Of a stretch of DNA of 64,000 nt, positions 1 through 11,292 are shown piece after piece. The stretch is taken from NCBI RefSeq assembly GCF_008831285.2, contig NC_045147.1, positions 15,726,854 through 15,790,853 on the forward strand, in the 5' to 3' direction. Made by a program: the position numbers and the translations under genes. Every line of letters begins with the position of its first letter. Positions within the stretch are counted from its first letter, which is position 1. The DNA comes from Nymphaea colorata. Taxonomy: Eukaryota > Streptophyta > Magnoliopsida > Nymphaeales > Nymphaeaceae. Under the pieces are notes generated by a model that saw only the letters and a list, made by a program, of their open reading frames with translations, ran no database searches and was not told the DNA's origin.

Positions 1-68
1 TAATGCTTTTGTTATGGATGACTTAGCTAACATTGGTAGGAGAAATGGAGGGTGATTTGTGTGTTATG

Positions 69-490
69 GGCATAAGAATGGAATGCGTTTTATGTAGGGC
101 AGCACAACCAGTCGGGCCCTCTCGAGCTCGACTGGAACTTGATTCATTTATAAACGAGTTGAGCTCGAGTTCACATGTATTCATGAAATGTTAAACGAGT
201 CGAGTTCGAGTTGTAAAAGCTCGACTGAGTTCGACTATACAATGAATATTAGATTATGATGCAAGAAAATAATTAAAGGAGTAGCAACTAAACGAGTTTA
301 ATTGAGTTAATATAGCTACAAGAAGCGAGATAAGCTTAACATAAAAGAGTTAAACGAGTCGAGTTTGAGCTCGACATTGCATTGACAAGCCGAGCTCGAG
401 CTTGTTCTGTCAATTTGGACACGAGTTTGACCTCGAGTTGGCCTAGCTCGAGCTCGACTGAGCTCGTGTGTGAAGCTTAATTCTTATGCC
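69..490. mobile_element. Probable non-autonomous DNA transposon remnant rich in CTCGAG/GAGCTCG motifs
   Basis: The block is packed with variants of ctcgagctcgac in both orientations, so it can fold on itself. An 11-bp perfect inverted repeat, ggcataagaat at 69-79 and attcttatgcc at 480-490, brackets it. A second possible pair of ends is tagggcagca at 95 and tgccgccct near 487. No target-site duplication was found for either choice, so the borders are uncertain. The motif resembles that of the element at 30589-31364. There is no coding capacity. Confidence 0.45.
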
Positions 491-1180
491 GCCCTCCCCC
501 ATTTACATGTTCCCCGAACATCAAATCATAAACATTTAGGAAGACCATTTGATTCCATTTGATTATATGCTTCTTGAAAGTATTATGACCATGGAGATAC
601 GTATGTTTTAGCTCATATATAGTTTGATGGAATTAAGAATATATGATCGATTATGTATGATTTTATGTATACAGATAATATGGCAGTGTCTTTTTCACTT
701 TAATATGTAATATTTGCTAAAACGTTATCGAAATTATTTTTCAAAAGAATAAGGTCATAAATTTCTAAAATATTTCTTAGAGGATATTTTTTGTTTTTTC
801 CGTAGGCCATATGAACGTATAAAAACTGCTCAAAAAAATAATTTAAGTCTACATAACAAACCTTGTTCAATTATCTTTTCATTTTTTTGTCATAATTTTT
901 TTTATTTTGGATCGATGCAGAATGAAGAACTATTTCCACAATTCCTTCGGAAATCCCAATTTAATTAATTTTCTTTTATAAGTTTTTAATCATTAATGCA
1001 TGCGTATGTCTTTGGTCTTATTCTTAGTGCATCTTTAAACTTGGATCCGCACATAAATGTGCAACATACAGCACTCACACGGTCAGATGCGTATGTCTTT
1101 AAAAACCTTCGTATATAAAAATTTTGAGAAATTATATTTCAGTTCACGTTAAAAATTTAAAGCTATGATTTGGTCTCCTT

Positions 1181-1480
1181 TAGGCCTGAGCATCGGGCAG
1201 GGCAGCCCGGCTGCCCGATTTCGACAGGAGCACTTACCGGGTGGCAGCAGGGGAAACCTACTCTATGAAACGGCAAGAACAGGTTCAGTACCCAACGGAT
1301 CAACCGGGCCCCCGGATAGTCAATTCTGTTACCGGGGCCCGACCCGACAAAATGTCAGGCCGGGCCGGGCTCGATGGGTTGAAACCCATTTAATTCATAA
1401 CGGCACCCGGGCCTGGGCCCGGGTCGGGCAGAGTACCAGGTACCCGGCAAAGGCAACGGCCTGGCCCGTGTCCAAGCTTA
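1181..1480. mobile_element. hAT-like miniature element (300 bp) with exact 8-bp target duplication
   Basis: The 8-bp sequence gtctcctt occurs at 1173-1180 and again at 1481-1488, immediately flanking a GC-rich block in AT-rich surroundings. The termini are imperfect inverted repeats: taggcctgagcatcgggc at the left, and taagcttggacacgggcc read inward from the right. Ends starting TA plus an 8-bp duplication are hallmarks of the hAT superfamily. The interior repeats gggcccgg motifs and has no transposase. A 119-residue open frame through it is a by-product of its GC-richness. It is inserted into an older repeat that contains the phrase ggttttgcccctggctgc. Confidence 0.75.
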
Positions 1481-1488
1481 GTCTCCTT

Positions 1489-4288
1489 ACTGAAAAATTT
1501 ATGGTTTTGCCCCTGGCTGCATAGTAGTGACCTTGGATCTCATGAAATAACTAGACCTACGTTCACTCAAGTCCAACGATTAAGTTATTTTTTTAGAGAA
1601 TGAGATTCATGGGGGTATTCCCCCATGGGGACCCCATCTATCTAAGAGGTTGAAAAAACGCAAATCATAACCAAGCTTCTGAAATTCTTATGACCATAAT
1701 GAGATAATTACAAAGTGGATGAGCAGTTGATAATTTTGCATGCCTTCCGCCTCCCGTACATGCACCCATATGCGATGCATGGGGCTGCGTACATGAGAGG
1801 CTGGATAGACGAAAAGCTATAAGTAAATAAATAAGTCAATAATATATATACCGAATTGTTACTCTTTATTTTATACTATTAAAACGATAGAAAAAAGTGC
1901 ATTTCATTATTTAAAACCATCGCCAAACAACTGGCTATTGCAAATGCATCTTTTGTAACAATATTTATCGGCACAAGACCATAAAGTAGCCAGCTGATTT
2001 CCGTTCCTCTATATATAATTTTTTTAAAAAAAAATCTTCATTTTACCCCGTAAAATTTTGAAACTATATTTCAGCCCTCATAAAATTTTGAGAAATATAG
2101 TTCAGCTTTCCTAACAGAAAAAAAAAAAAAAAAAAAAAAATCTAGCCACCCTGCCATCGAGGTAATCGGAGCACCTGAGCTTCACCGAGTCGGGTCCTCT
2201 CATTACATGTTTGTTCTTGAAAAATGTCAGTGCTGCCCGGAAAGGTTTTTTCAAAAAGGCAGAAACCAGCATAACTTAAGCAGTATGGCCCTCAGTGAAA
2301 AGCATTAGATTCCTGCTTCTTGGCAGGAGCCAAGTTGAAGGAAGCCAGAGAAAAGGTGTTGGTTTCCTTTCTTTTACACGGCTTAGTTTGCAATTCTCAT
2401 GAACCATCCATGATTGAGATCATCTCAAGATTCAGATCTGAGATGTATAACACGAACAAGATAGAATACTGGAACTTTGATCTATGAAGTGGGGTTGGAT
2501 ATAGTATCAGGACTGTCACTTTCTGTTGGTAGCAGCAGATCTTATTCTGAACCAACCCCGAGACGTATAGCAGTGGCAAAATCAGGTCCAATTAAACTCG
2601 CCCATATTTCTAAGCAGGAAAAATATTAACAAGTCAGACATAAATCTAGTCCCAGAGACTCTAAGCCCGTGTTTGATTCCTCGAACAACAGATTCAGGTG
2701 CAAAAGATGCCGGGTTTTCTACTGGGCCATTCCAAGGCCGATTGAAAACACATAAAACCAATGCAAACAGTTCATGTTCAACCATCTGAACCTTTCTTGC
2801 GTGCACACGTCTCTTATCCTGGCAATGGCAACCAATCAAACATGCCCCATTGGCTTTGGACAACTATTAGCAGAAGCATCAAGAGATTTTCAGTCCAGTC
2901 CAGCATGTATTTATAAATGAGGTGGTCGAGAACAGTGTTTCCATTTATGAAGCCGTGGCTAACCTGAGCATAACAAGTCTCGACGTAAATCCCTGAGCAC
3001 ATTCAAGTGGGCGAGCCAGCTCCGGCGATCAGAAACCAAGACACAAGTACAATTCAAAGATTTCAAAGACTGCCCATCTTCTGATCTGTACACCACCAAC
3101 AATCGTACGCATAGAACTTAGCAAAAGCCACCAAGATCTTCCAAAAAGCGGTCATCTTCTCATTAAAAGTTTAATACACCATCGTCACTGTAACTAAGCA
3201 TACAATGCAATCTTTAGCAAAAGCATCAGCTGCGATTAATCCCTAGAACATCTAGGAAGTATGAGAGTTATGAACAACAAAGAGAGAACATATGTCAGTG
3301 TATTAAAAGAAGTAGCAATGGACCATGACCATGATCAGAGCTATTAGCAGTCACCGGTCGTTCTGTCCTTAATGCCTTCATAAATGAAAAGGGAAAGAGA
3401 AGAAAAAGACGTAGATGAAAGCGCAGAGACCAAGCCAACGAGGCACAAGAACCAACTTATCCTTTCTTTCTCTCTCTACTGCAGAAGAGCAGTAGCAGCA
3501 GTCGCGGCAGCGGCAGCATCCACGCCCATGGCAGAAGAGTCACGGAGAACCAATTCTCCATTCCCAAACAGCAGATCAGGAGGAAGCTGTACTGCAGGCC
3601 GATTCTGCAGTACGCCACAAACGTATAAAAAGCAAGGGAGGTGAGGAAAAAGAAAAGCAAGTCACAGGCGTTCCGATGAACGCAGAAGGACAGAGACGTT
3701 CCCTTCCGATAGAATCCGAACGGTTGGCTGTGACCATCTAGCGTCTCTCCAAAGGAAAAGAGGGTAGTGCTCGCGTGCGCATCTCTGCAAAAACCATAGA
3801 CGTCCAAGGCACGGCAGTGGAACCCGTACGTTCTAAGCCAAAAAGGAGTCCACAAAAGCCATCAAACCAGATCTTCAGAATTCATGGGAGAGAGACTGAG
3901 AAAGAAAAGAAGCAAAAAGAAAGAGACAGAGACAGAGATGGTGAAGGAAAGAGAGAGGGGGGACGCCGACGGTGACGTCTCCGTCGACCGGAAACCTGAC
4001 ATGCCCCACTATTCTCATGCTCATGCTCATCTGCTCAGAATCATTTCAGAGGAAGAAACGACAATAAACTCGTGAGCTCTAAAAATCTGACAGGCCAACT
4101 AAAGGCAGATTCATCATCATCACCATCATCAACGTCATCCATAGTTTCTGTGCATTTTGAACAAGTTACAAAGAAATCCAAAAAGGGAACCAGAGAGAAA
4201 CCCCTCCAATAAAACAAAGAAAATACTACTAATACCTAAAAAAGGAAAAAAAAACAGTCATTTTTCTCTTGGTTGGTTGCTTTCATGG
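1489..4288. other. Intergenic, 3' side of the AHL gene
   Basis: No gene was recognised. The stretch holds a 24-nt poly-A run near 2118-2141 and two tandem units near 2046-2112 resembling aaaattttgaaactatatttcag. From about 3380 to 4288 the composition is purine-rich and may include the AHL 3' untranslated region, but no polyadenylation signal could be chosen with confidence. Open frames here are short and match nothing I know. Confidence 0.5.
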
Positions 4289-5146
4289 TTAGTATGGTGG
4301 TGGTGGCCTGGCGGAAGGTGCCCAGAAGACGTCCGGCGTCAGATGGCAGCTCATGGGCGTCGGGGACACCGTGTACGCAGAAATAGCGGATGACTCGGAG
4401 ACGGCGGCGCCGCCGCCACCACCACCGCTGCCAGGCGGCGGCGTCGTCTGGATCCGTTTCTCCAAGACCTCGTCCTCCGCCGGAAGCCGGTGATAAGAAG
4501 TTGTGGCGAACGACGCAGCGACGACGATGACGGTCCCGGCGGCGAGCAACGAGCCAACAACGGGTCCCCCGATGACCTGCCCCTGAGCTCCGGCGAGTGA
4601 TATGGTGAAGCCTCCTGAGTTGGCGACGATCGAGGAAGAGGTTGGAGAGGCCGGGGAGGAAGACGGGAGGTAGGTGGCCGAGAGGGACAGGATATCGAAG
4701 CGGCCGTGGAACGTGACCGTGGCGCCGGGGCTGGCGGGCTGCCGGAGGGTGACGTTGGCGACGGTGCCGGAGCCGCTCATGACGCAGAGACCGAACTGTC
4801 GGCGCCGGACGAACTGCGCCACCGCCTCAACGATGTCGCAGCCAGACGGGACCTCGATGATGTGTGGCCTCATGGCGTTGTCGCTGTCACGCGTGATGAT
4901 GATGGGCGGTTTCGGCTTGTTCTTTGACCCCGGCGGCCGACCCCTCGGCTTCCTAGCCACTTCGATGGATGCTCCATCGTTGGTAGTGTTGGTGGTGCTG
5001 GCCATCGTCGCCGCCGTAGGAACGGCGGCAGCGGTAGGCTTCCGCCGCTTAGCGTTGGTGGTAGCGGTGGCGCCACTGCTGCGACTGTCGTCTTCCTCGG
5101 AGGTCTGGCCTGCGCTGGGGTGGTGGCCTTTGTACTGGGGCATCAT
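4289..5146 (-). CDS. AHL: AT-hook motif nuclear-localized (AHL) protein, single type-I AT-hook, clade A
   Basis: The predicted protein has 285 residues and no intron. In order it shows an acidic/serine-rich start, a basic patch AKRRKP at about 32-37, one type-I AT-hook at about 65-81 (core RGRPPGSKNKPKPP), a PPC/DUF296 domain at about 93-220 and a low-complexity tail with a poly-glycine run. The AT-hook binds the minor groove of AT-rich DNA. The PPC domain mediates AHL trimerisation and contacts with transcription factors. One AT-hook and no intron place it in clade A, whose Arabidopsis members repress growth and organ differentiation. The frame is open upstream to 5302, but I start at the MMPQYK methionines (5144-5146) because the upstream residues are translated CT microsatellite. 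The family motif GRFEIL reads GRFDIL here, and the following loop is long and serine-rich. Family assignment is firm; the individual orthologue is not resolved. Confidence 0.9.
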   Translation of the reverse strand: MMPQYKGHHPSAGQTSEEDDSRSSGATATTNAKRRKPTAAAVPTAATMASTTNTTNDGASIEVARKPRGRPPGSKNKPKPPIIITRDSDNAMRPHIIEVPSGCDIVEAVAQFVRRRQFGLCVMSGSGTVANVTLRQPASPGATVTFHGRFDILSLSATYLPSSSPASPTSSSIVANSGGFTISLAGAQGQVIGGPVVGSLLAAGTVIVVAASFATTSYHRLPAEDEVLEKRIQTTPPPGSGGGGGGAAVSESSAISAYTVSPTPMSCHLTPDVFWAPSARPPPPY

Positions 5147-5216
5147 CTTCGTTCGCTGCTCCCACAAAACCTTTAAAAATACAATATTAAAAGGGTGCAA
5201 AATGCGGGAGACGTCT

Positions 5217-5345
5217 CTGTGAGAGAGAGGGGTAGAGAGAGAGAGAGTGAGAGAGAGGAGAGAGAGAGAGTGAGAGAGAGGAGAGAGAGAGACTATATAC
5301 AACTCTAATTATAAATATACTATATATATATATATATATATATTC
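5217..5345 (-). promoter_or_regulatory. Probable AHL core promoter and CT-rich 5' leader
   Basis: On the minus strand a long (CT)n tract (5293-5217) lies just upstream of the AHL start codon. It is preceded by TA-rich sequence (about 5345-5305) with several TATA-box-like stretches. A TATA element followed by a pyrimidine-rich leader is common in plant promoters. The transcription start itself cannot be seen. Confidence 0.4.
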
Positions 5346-8051
5346 TGTTTCGGGTTTGGAAACTTCGACCTATGGATGGCTGGGTGTCTGATCTTCGAAC
5401 CCAAGTAATGTCACCGCCCACTTTCTCTCTCTACCCTTCTCTCTCTCTCACATTTTCTCTCTTTTCATCTTATATATGTCGGTAAATGACTATACAGGAT
5501 GATAAAAAGAATTGAAATGCTTACTTTTTGTAGGAACTTCTCCCAAAAGTATGGTCAACTTCTGAACACCAAAAACTGATTATTGCAGGTATTTTTACAT
5601 TTCGGTAGCTCTAATTAAGGGCAGCAATCTTCGCGATTAACAGAAAGGCGTTGAGATTTGAACATATTTTTGTTGGTGCATTAAAAAATTAGGTTTTCTA
5701 TTACAGAATCTTATTTACAGAGACAGAGAGAAAACGAAGCCTTAAACAAAACATCTAAAACGACGACTACATGCAAAGAAAAAGTATAAGACAATCAATC
5801 ATTCTTTTCCCAGGATCAGCTCCAACAGTAGATCTCTTGAAACGAGTGGTTCTAGAGCGAGAAAGAGAGATAAAGTGGAATTTATGCGGCCATTTCTGAC
5901 TCGGCTAAACATAATACGACGTACAAATCCATATTGGATGAGACAGGATTAACTACTATTCTTTGAGCAACGCCACCACCACCAAATTCAATATAATTTT
6001 TCAACATCCGAACATGATGGCAGACGAAGATTTCAACTGAAATAAATGTTCTGATCGGAGACGAACCGGTCGTTCGGTCCAAAATGAAGTTTTTCAATGC
6101 CACCTGCTCCCGCCTCTGAAACCCGCATTTTGATGCAGCAGGCGGCACTGCAGCACGGAAGCGACTGCCCATCTCATCTCGGTTGACTCGTGAGTCGGAA
6201 AAGAAAACTCAGAACAGAAGAGAGAGAAAGAGAGATAAGATTTCCGGTGGTGGGCCGGGGCCGGCGTTCTCTCCAGTCAACAGTGGTGGGCTCCCCCTGG
6301 TTTTCGACAGACGAGCTCCATATGCCCGGTCGAGGCCTATCGCCTGCCGCAATAATACTTCCTTTGATTCTTCCGCCGGAGGAGCCACACGTGGGTCTTC
6401 GCCTTTAGCTAAAAGCTTTCAACAGATCTCAAATAACGCAGATGTACCGACCTGTTAGGCAATAATGAGATGCTTAATCGAGAGAGGGACCATGCTCACG
6501 GGTTGATTGATGCAGAGATACCAATGGCGGATTCAATTCACAGACCAACTGGTTTCAACAAATTCTAAGCATGAAGACGATGGGCGGTTCTCAAATTCAT
6601 CCCTCCAAATTATTGAGATGTAAGTTGAATCTTATGGACCGAGCCATCCCCCCAGTGGGGATCATGCACTAACAGGGACAACTGCAACTGGTCCCTGCTT
6701 TCTGCAATTGGGCCTGTGATGCTGTATGTGCAGCAATAGTCAATTGGACATTATGTGACATCTCTCTCTCTCTCTCTCTCTCTAAAACTATAGAGATCCA
6801 TGTGCTTATCATCCCCAATTTAGTAAGTTGTGGCGTGGCGCGCGTCACATCTTCTCTTGAAAAGGAAAACATTATTCTCATTCTCATCCATAATCATTTG
6901 GATGGAATGAAACGCTCAAATATCTTGTTTATATCATTCCTGTAAGAACAATACATTAAATTATTGAATATGTCAGGCAGTTGAATCGGTTATGGATAGG
7001 CAAAAAATATTATTCTATTATTTTGTAGCAAAAAGTTAGTGGATAATATATCAAAATCATGAGTATGACATTTAAAACGATAAAAAATTGTAGTAGTAAA
7101 TGGAAGTTGGTGCCAGATTGCTCTTTCAATCTTATTAAAACCAGATTAATAGCTTCTTTTTTTTCTTTTTTGGTGGTCAGTGACAGAAATATTTCATTAT
7201 TTTATGCGGAGAAGGAAAACTAGTATGCAACACTCATTGACACAAAGACATAATACCCACGAAAATTAAGTTAAAGATAGAAAACTTGCTAGTCGACGAC
7301 AACGGGCTAGATAACTATGATCTTCGGAGCAAATCAGAGCTCTTTCCTTGCATGAAATGGAAAATGAATCTTCTTCACATTAGGAAAGTTAAACAAGAAC
7401 AGTTAATTTGACAAGAAGGCTGCCCTTTTCACCAACTCTTTGGTGTGATGCAACCATGCACTAAGATAGTAGGAAGACAAGCAATGGAGATTTTGTGGTT
7501 CCTAATGGAGAAGGATCAAGTGACGTTCGTTTGCTGAATATTTTGCTCAGAGGGAGGAAGGTACAAAGACAAAAGGAGAAAAAGCTACACTTGAAAAGCA
7601 AATGGAAACGCCGCATGCTACCAACCCTTACTTCCTTCATTCATTGTCTGACTATTGACCTAGCTAGGGGAGCCCGCCGATCATGTACTTTCTTTCTCCC
7701 CACCACGTTTATGTCAAGCCTGCATCTGTTCCATCTGCTTGGTTGGTTGCTCCAAGGTTCGCCCGCAGAGCTCAATTTGTTCTTTGATTGCTTTTTTATG
7801 GAAGAAAGAGAGTTCAGTCGCCAATTTGATTCTTGACGTCAAGCAAAGGTGACTCTCAAACCCAAATTGTTTGGTAGTTCAATCAAAAAGAGAAAATCTA
7901 GCAAATCAAACACGTTTCCTTGAACTTAATTTTGTCTGCAAAGATTTTGCACCCCAGTTGTTAAAATTTGTAAGATCCTAACCCTCACTTCTTCACCAGC
8001 TTTGACAAATTGAGCACTTTTTGACAGTTTTCTAAAATATTTCATAAATGT

Positions 8052-8091
<40 letters not shown>

Positions 8092-9004
8092 GCACTTATT
8101 GATGATGAAGGCATGGTCATCACAAGAAGCAAGCCCGAAAATTGAACTTAATTCTGATCTCCTTTTAACTTGAAGGTCATAAAAGTTTAATTCTTGTTCC
8201 AACTAAAAGCCCATTTCAAGGGGTAGTGTGATAGCAAAGACATTCAGGAACTATCCAATAAATCTACCTTAAATATTGGAGCATGTTCATGGATCAATAG
8301 TTATAATATAGTTCACGAACATGCCCCCTTGGAGTAAATTCATTGGACACTTTTGAGCGTTCTTCCTATCAAACGACCTCTAAAAGTGTTCGTACTTATG
8401 TTTTCCATTAGAATGAGATTCTAAACCACGTGAAGTTTGCAACCTACCAACAGTGACAAGAAAGACGGGGCCAGCTAGCTAGCTTCCATCTGGGCCACTG
8501 GGAGTGCAACTAAGTCTCACAGCTCGAGAATTTTCCGGCCAAAGAACTACGTAATTCTGAAGCGATTACATAGATGTTGACGGATAAGGATGGCCGTGGT
8601 TGAATTGGGAGGTCTGGGTCAGGTGGGCACGGGTCCGCATGGCGCCGGCAAGTTGGTGTGATGACAATTCACATTGGGACCCAACACCAATTGGGAGCTG
8701 AGTTGGTTTGGCAAGCCCATGCACAAGGGTGAGGATAACAACAACCAGTGCTCAAAAGGAGGGTTGCAGCTAGCTGGCAATTTAGTGCACCAACTTGGGA
8801 GAGAGAGGAAGGAAAGGAGTTATGTGGGTGGCAGCCACAGCCTGACCTGACCTGACCTGACCCTAGCAGTAAAAACTGGGGGGCTCCAAGTGGGAGGAGG
8901 ACCGACATGCCCGAAACTCCGGTGGGTCCCGTATCGCTGCCCACGAGTCGGTCAAGTGGCCAGAACGCATTCAAGACGGGGGACCGGTCTAAACCGCGGA
9001 CAGC

Positions 9005-9047
<43 letters not shown>

Positions 9048-10454
9048 AAGTTAGGATTATGTCTAGTTGGGACGTGGGTAGATGATTATGTCTTTGATGG
9101 TTAACGAAAAAGCTGTAATAGGCATCTTCCACTAACTTTTTCCGGGATGTGGTAAAGCAATTGTCTTACTCGTAAAAGTATAAGATGGGCTAACTAAAGT
9201 TTGAGAGGGAAAGAGAGAGAGAAGGTTCCAAATTTTACTCTTCTCAACTTTTTGACGGGATGGAAAGTGTGCCAGCAAGAGTTGTTGAATCATGACCTAA
9301 AATTGTTGAAACAATCCCAAGACTTGAAAGATTAAGAGTGAGTTGTTCCATTTATAAGAGATTAATGCATCCACTTTAAAGTAGCTTTGTTGTTCTGATT
9401 CGTTAGCTCACGTCGAGTTTGAGGCAAATTATGTTAGGCTACCGGAAATGTGCATGTTTATATATTATTGAAATTTTAAGTATGTTTTGCTACTTTTATA
9501 GGAATCCTAACATAATTTAAAAGGAACAAAATGGTTTTTTTAAATTCTCCAGGCAAGAAAAGCTTTGCAATTGTCTACATTAATAATAACACCAAAAAAT
9601 GAGTTGTTTGTAGTAATGTAATTTACTAATTTTCCTGACATTTTTTTGTTTGCATTCAAACCGTCCCTCATTTCCACCCCTCGGTGGGGATACCGCAGAC
9701 TGACTGTCTTGACATTGGACTTTTTTTTCTTGGGACTCTTTTTTCTCTCCTTTGTTAGGTGTGGAAGGGTTTGAGATTTGAAAAACCGATCGTTGGGGTT
9801 TGGTAGGGGCCAAACCAAGGGGGCGCCTGAATGGCCCTGACTCACTCAGCCCCTGTCAACATTTAGAAACTTTAATTCAGGCTTCTCATGAAAAATTTTT
9901 GACTTCGTCCCTGATTGGGGACGGCGGAAAAATGAAAGCCTTTTAAACAGCTCCATGTTAATGGTGTGAACAGGTTGGATCTCATTTCCGTTTGGGTTTA
10001 CTGTTGATCAAATCTGTTGCTGTTTGGGGATCCATTTGAGCGAGGACGACGAACACTGTTCTTCAAGAGATCTGTCAGGCGACTGCAACTTCCAGCAGCA
10101 GGATCTTAACGCGGTCTTGCTGGGGAACGAAGGAGGAATAAGGCGAGCAAGGGAGGAAGAAGGGAGGCTGAGGAAGGAAGAAGGGAGCGAGGGAGGAAGA
10201 AGGGAAGAAGGGAGGGGGAAGAAGAACAAGCGAGGGAGGAAGAAAGCAACGGTCAAAAAAAAAAATTCTGGAAAAATTTTTCTAGATCTCAGCTGGAAAT
10301 CTTTTTCCGGAAATATATTTCCGTTTTCTTCTCCAATGGTCCAAAAATTTTTTCCTGGTTTGATGAATTGGAAAAAATTTTAAAAATTTGAAATAAATTC
10401 CCTCTGCTACAGTAAATTTCCTGCTTATCAAACGTTACCTAATTGAAACTCTTG
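5346..10454. other. Intergenic region upstream of AHL; microsatellites only
   Basis: No gene was recognised. Notable items are a (TC)n run near 6760-6782, a (TA)n run of about 36 bp near 8055-8090, four exact copies of cctga at 8841-8860, CT/TA runs near 9008-9047, and a purine-rich stretch at about 10127-10250. Short open frames such as that at 7495-7836 have no recognisable domain. Confidence 0.5.
10127..10250. repeat. Purine-rich imperfect minisatellite
   Basis: The plus strand is almost entirely A and G here, built from variations on gggaggaagaagg. It includes a pure purine run of about 40 nt near 10190-10235. Such polypurine tracts arise by slippage and can in principle form triplex DNA. 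No gene or transcript is implied. Confidence 0.5.
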
Positions 10455-10655
10455 TAGGGCGTGTTTGAGTGCCTGGTAGAGGGTGTCACGAGATGTTCTG
10501 TTTCAGACATGCAGTCATGAGATTGTATGTCTGAAATGCCCTCCCTGTTGCAGCCGTGGGGGCGCGACGGACCAATTCGTTTTCTGAATGAACCTTATAA
10601 AGCATCTGAGAATGTGAATTGAGACACTCCGTCCCTCCATTCAAACATTTCCTTA
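10455..10655. mobile_element. Possible degenerate hAT-like miniature element (about 200 bp)
   Basis: The left end tagggcgtgtttgagtg and the inward-read right end taaggaaatgtttgaatg are similar inverted termini sharing TGTTTGARTG. No target-site duplication is visible, so this is a tentative call based on terminal similarity alone. Confidence 0.3.
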
Positions 10656-10894
10656 GATATACATCAAACCAGTCGGGACCAGGACCAATTGACGCTCTTA
10701 ATTGTCAAGCACACAAGCGACAAGGAGTCGCAACTTGAGCTTGAGGACCACTTTTATCCTCCCAAGTCACACCAAGCCAACTCCTATCGGATCGATGGTG
10801 ACATTTCCCGGAAATTTCAGGAAATTGTCTCCACTCCCATTTCATCTAAGAAACAAAAGGACATTGTAACCCCTTGCTGATGTAAGATTTTAGC

Positions 10895-11284
10895 TACAAA
10901 AGTCAACCAATCAGATTCGAATAATATATACTTTTATCTGCATCTTCTTTTTTGATATTCATATTCAGATTTGAATAAGAAAGAAAAAATTCATATATGA
11001 ATCCAAATCTGACTTTTACGTTCATATTTGAATCTGAATCGAATTTTGAACCGAATTATGCTGATCTTCAAATAAAAATTATTTATTTAAAATTAAGTCC
11101 GATTTGAGCCTGAATCTGAATCTAATCAGATATTTATTTAAATCTGAAATCTGATTTTAGTGTCATTTCTTAATTCGAATCTGATCTGATTTCTGAACCA
11201 GATATATTTTTTTTTTCATATTTATTTTTATTAGAAATAGTTTCGATGGATATTGGTTCCAAATAGAATATATGGACAACTCTA
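10895..11284. mobile_element. hAT-like miniature element (390 bp) with exact 8-bp target duplication
   Basis: The 8-bp sequence attttagc at 10887-10894 recurs at 11285-11292 and brackets the element. Its ends are imperfect inverted repeats, tacaaaagtcaaccaa at the left and tagagttgtccatata read inward from the right. The interior is AT-rich and made of diverged gaatctgaatc-type units in both orientations. There is no transposase. The duplication length and the TA ends fit the hAT superfamily. A related body sequence occurs at 37213-37671. Confidence 0.7.
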
Positions 11285-11292
11285 ATTTTAGC

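Noticed and set aside
1165-1524. 119-codon open frame
   Set aside because: It spans the GC-rich hAT-like element and both its target duplications; no domain, composition explained by the transposon.
3457-3855. 132-codon minus-strand open frame rich in Leu and Phe
   Set aside because: Downstream of AHL, no recognisable family, hydrophobicity explained by translated GA/CT-rich sequence.
4674-5222. 182-codon plus-strand open frame
   Set aside because: It is antisense to the AHL gene and arises from its high GC content at third positions; the AHL frame carries recognisable domains and this one does not.
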